A DNA stretch of 5,790 bases from Acidobacteriota bacterium (GTDB taxonomy: Bacteria; Acidobacteriota; Blastocatellia; Pyrinomonadales; Pyrinomonadaceae). Location of the stretch: positions 1-5,790 of the forward strand of contig JAOTWT010000222.1 in assembly GCA_029862725.1 (NCBI GenBank). Direction: 5' to 3'. A program made the translations under genes and the position numbers. Under the pieces are notes generated by a model. It searched no databases. It was not told where the DNA came from and was given only the letters and a program-made list of their open reading frames with translations. This document shows positions 4,934-5,790 of the stretch, in pieces (within the stretch, counting starts at the first letter, position 1; each line of letters begins with the position of its first letter).

Positions 4934-5116
4934 TCAACGGGGAAGCATCTCGCGAGGCTGCATCTGAATTTTCGCTTCTTCTTCAACCAGAAGATTCACG
5001 GCGCGTATTTTTGCTTCGTTTGAATGGCGGATGCCTTTTATGACCTCAAGAAAATTAACTGCCCAAGAGATGTCGTTATCCAATTCGACCGTACAATCAA
5101 CCAAGGGTTCATTCAT
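4934..5116 (-). CDS. Small acidic protein, unknown
   Basis: This 60-residue frame has a protein-like, acidic composition. It starts MNEPLVDCTVELDNDISWAV and continues through a likely amphipathic helix (NEAKIRAVNLLVEEEAKIQ). Codon choice looks like that of the surrounding genes. An in-frame stop lies 18 bases before the ATG, so this is the only upstream ATG available. The Shine-Dalgarno is weak (AAGA). No transmembrane segment or DNA-binding motif is apparent and I recognise no family. Being short, acidic and helical, it could be an antitoxin-sized or adaptor protein, but no partner toxin gene is next to it. It runs opposite to the flanking genes and is divergent from yceH. Confidence 0.45.
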   Translation of the reverse strand: MNEPLVDCTVELDNDISWAVNFLEVIKGIRHSNEAKIRAVNLLVEEEAKIQMQPREMLPR

Positions 5117-5293
5117 AATTGTCTTGATCGGTCAGAAAAATCGCGCCGACCGCCTGTGAAAAGATATTTATTGGAGAAAAATCACATTAACTGAAGAATG
5201 GAATGGGAGTCAAAAGCGCATCAACAAATAAATACTCGGGTAACTTCGTAAGAAACGAGGCTCTTTCCAAAGTCCCAATTCACGGTCTCCGTT

Positions 5294-5313
5294 TTCGATC
5301 GACGCGGATCGAA
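5294..5313. repeat. Inverted repeat TTCGATC-N6-GATCGAA
   Basis: Perfect 7-bp arms (5294-5300 and 5307-5313) flank the loop GACGCG. The downstream bases TTGTCTTT are only partly T-rich, so an operator is at least as likely as a weak terminator. It lies about 60 bp upstream of the -10-like element of yceH. Confidence 0.4.
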
Positions 5314-5371
5314 TTGTCTTTACTACTGACTCGTGATCCCGCCCTGTTTCTTTTGCGGCCCGGCTTTGGGA

Positions 5372-5377
5372 TACAAT
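5372..5377 (+). promoter_or_regulatory. Candidate -10 element for yceH
   Basis: TACAAT matches TATAAT at 5 of 6 positions. It would start transcription near 5384, leaving a leader of about 37 nt. The -35 region (T-rich, around 5349-5356) matches the consensus poorly. Confidence 0.3.
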
Positions 5378-5420
5378 TCACATCGCGTCACATGTATTTT
5401 CGGAACTGCTGCAAAGAAAC

Positions 5421-5790
5421 ATGAATATTGAACTTGATGAAGTCGAAGCGAGGGTCGTCGGTTGCCTGATCGAAAAAGAAGCAACAACCCCCGACAATTA
5501 TCCGCTCACGGTCAATGCTTTGGTCAATGCCTGCAACCAGAAGACGAACCGTTTTCCGGTAGTTGATTATAACGAGGAGACCGTAACAAATGCGCTGGAC
5601 TCTTTGCGCGACAAGAATGTTGTCTACGTATTCTTCGGCGGCTCCAGCAGGGTCGCTAAGTACAAACACCTCTTTCCCAAAATCCTTAACCTGAGTTATC
5701 CGGAAGTTGCGGCATTGTGTGTGTTGATGCTCCGCGGGCCTCAAACACCGGGTGAGATCAAATCGAGAGCTGCAAGGCTTTACGGCTTTG
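5421..5790 (+). CDS. yceH: YceH/UPF0502 (DUF480) family protein, cut by the right edge
   Basis: The first 123 residues of a YceH-type protein are present; the family is usually about 215 residues, so roughly 90 are missing beyond the window. The start MNIELDEVEARVVGCLIEKEATTP aligns with the family N-terminus. The signatures YPLTVNALVNACNQKTNR (27-44) and RGPQTPGEIKSRAARLY (105-121) follow. The family consists of two tandem winged-helix domains. The first is complete here and the second begins near residue 92. A DNA-binding or regulatory role is plausible from the fold, but the function is unknown. The Shine-Dalgarno is weak (AAAGAA, 5412-5417). The start is chosen by homology, and no in-frame ATG is visible just upstream. 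Confidence 0.94.
   Translation, partial: MNIELDEVEARVVGCLIEKEATTPDNYPLTVNALVNACNQKTNRFPVVDYNEETVTNALDSLRDKNVVYVFFGGSSRVAKYKHLFPKILNLSYPEVAALCVLMLRGPQTPGEIKSRAARLYGF

Larger units (their letters stand above)
5117..5420. other. Intergenic region before the yceH-family gene
   Basis: This stretch of 304 bases has no convincing gene. A frame through 5203-5424 has no recognisable features and ends by overlapping the yceH start. The region includes a 7-bp inverted repeat (5294-5313), a weaker hairpin at 5244-5260 and a -10-like TACAAT at 5372-5377. No heptad repeat comparable to those at 1228-1507 is seen here. Confidence 0.6.

Noticed and set aside
5155..5186. TGTGA and TCACA half-sites resembling a CRP site
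   Set aside because: The halves are separated by 22 bp, whereas CRP sites need about 6 bp between them.
5203..5424. A 73-codon plus-strand frame before yceH
   Set aside because: Its composition is not protein-like, and it runs through an inverted repeat and the probable promoter of yceH.
1523..5790. A single defence or mobile system spanning the window
   Set aside because: The families present (SRAP, SRPBCC, DUF1697, DUF2277, YceH) are widespread chromosomal genes on mixed strands. There is no nuclease, helicase, toxin, integrase or transposase to form such a system.

Overview
This is an ordinary-looking bacterial chromosomal segment, roughly half GC by eye. It holds short, mostly uncharacterised housekeeping-type genes on both strands. 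Most starts carry Shine-Dalgarno sequences, and I see no transposase, integrase, phage gene, CRISPR array, rRNA or tRNA. The gene set (BNR-repeat propeller, SRAP protein, tandem SRPBCC proteins, DUF1697, DUF2277, YceH) together with heptanucleotide repeats between genes would fit a free-living soil-type bacterium. Acidobacteriota is my tentative guess, but nothing here fixes the lineage.

Layout. Positions 1-173 are an unresolved left edge. A six-Asp-box beta-propeller protein lies on the minus strand (174-1205). A 317-base divergent intergenic region (1206-1522) carries three unrelated sets of 7-bp repeats, a weak Fur-like site and candidate promoters. Then comes a plus-strand cluster: an SRAP (YedK/HMCES-type) DNA-protein crosslink protein (1523-2164) and two tandem, paralogous, membrane-anchored SRPBCC proteins (2174-2722 and 2803-3414). 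The second of these collides tail to tail with a minus-strand DUF1697 gene (3409-3936), and both stop codons lie inside one CTATAG palindrome. DUF1697 is divergent, with only 14 bp between start codons, from a DUF2277 gene (3951-4220). A four-helix membrane protein follows (4266-4682). Positions 4683-4933 hold a perfect 14-bp palindrome and a possible 28-residue peptide gene. A small acidic ORF lies on the minus strand (4934-5116). After a 304-base gap, a yceH-family gene (5421 onward) runs off the right edge.

How the genes work together. The strongest transcriptional link is SRAP and the first SRPBCC gene, which are 9 bp apart with the downstream Shine-Dalgarno overlapping the upstream stop. 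The second SRPBCC gene probably shares the transcript. DUF2277 and the membrane protein may form a second short operon. I see no evidence that the genes make up a single pathway or a defence system. The most interesting signals are non-coding: the 7-bp repeats that may supply promoter -35 elements, the possibly leaderless DUF2277 start, the orphan palindrome and the candidate small peptides.
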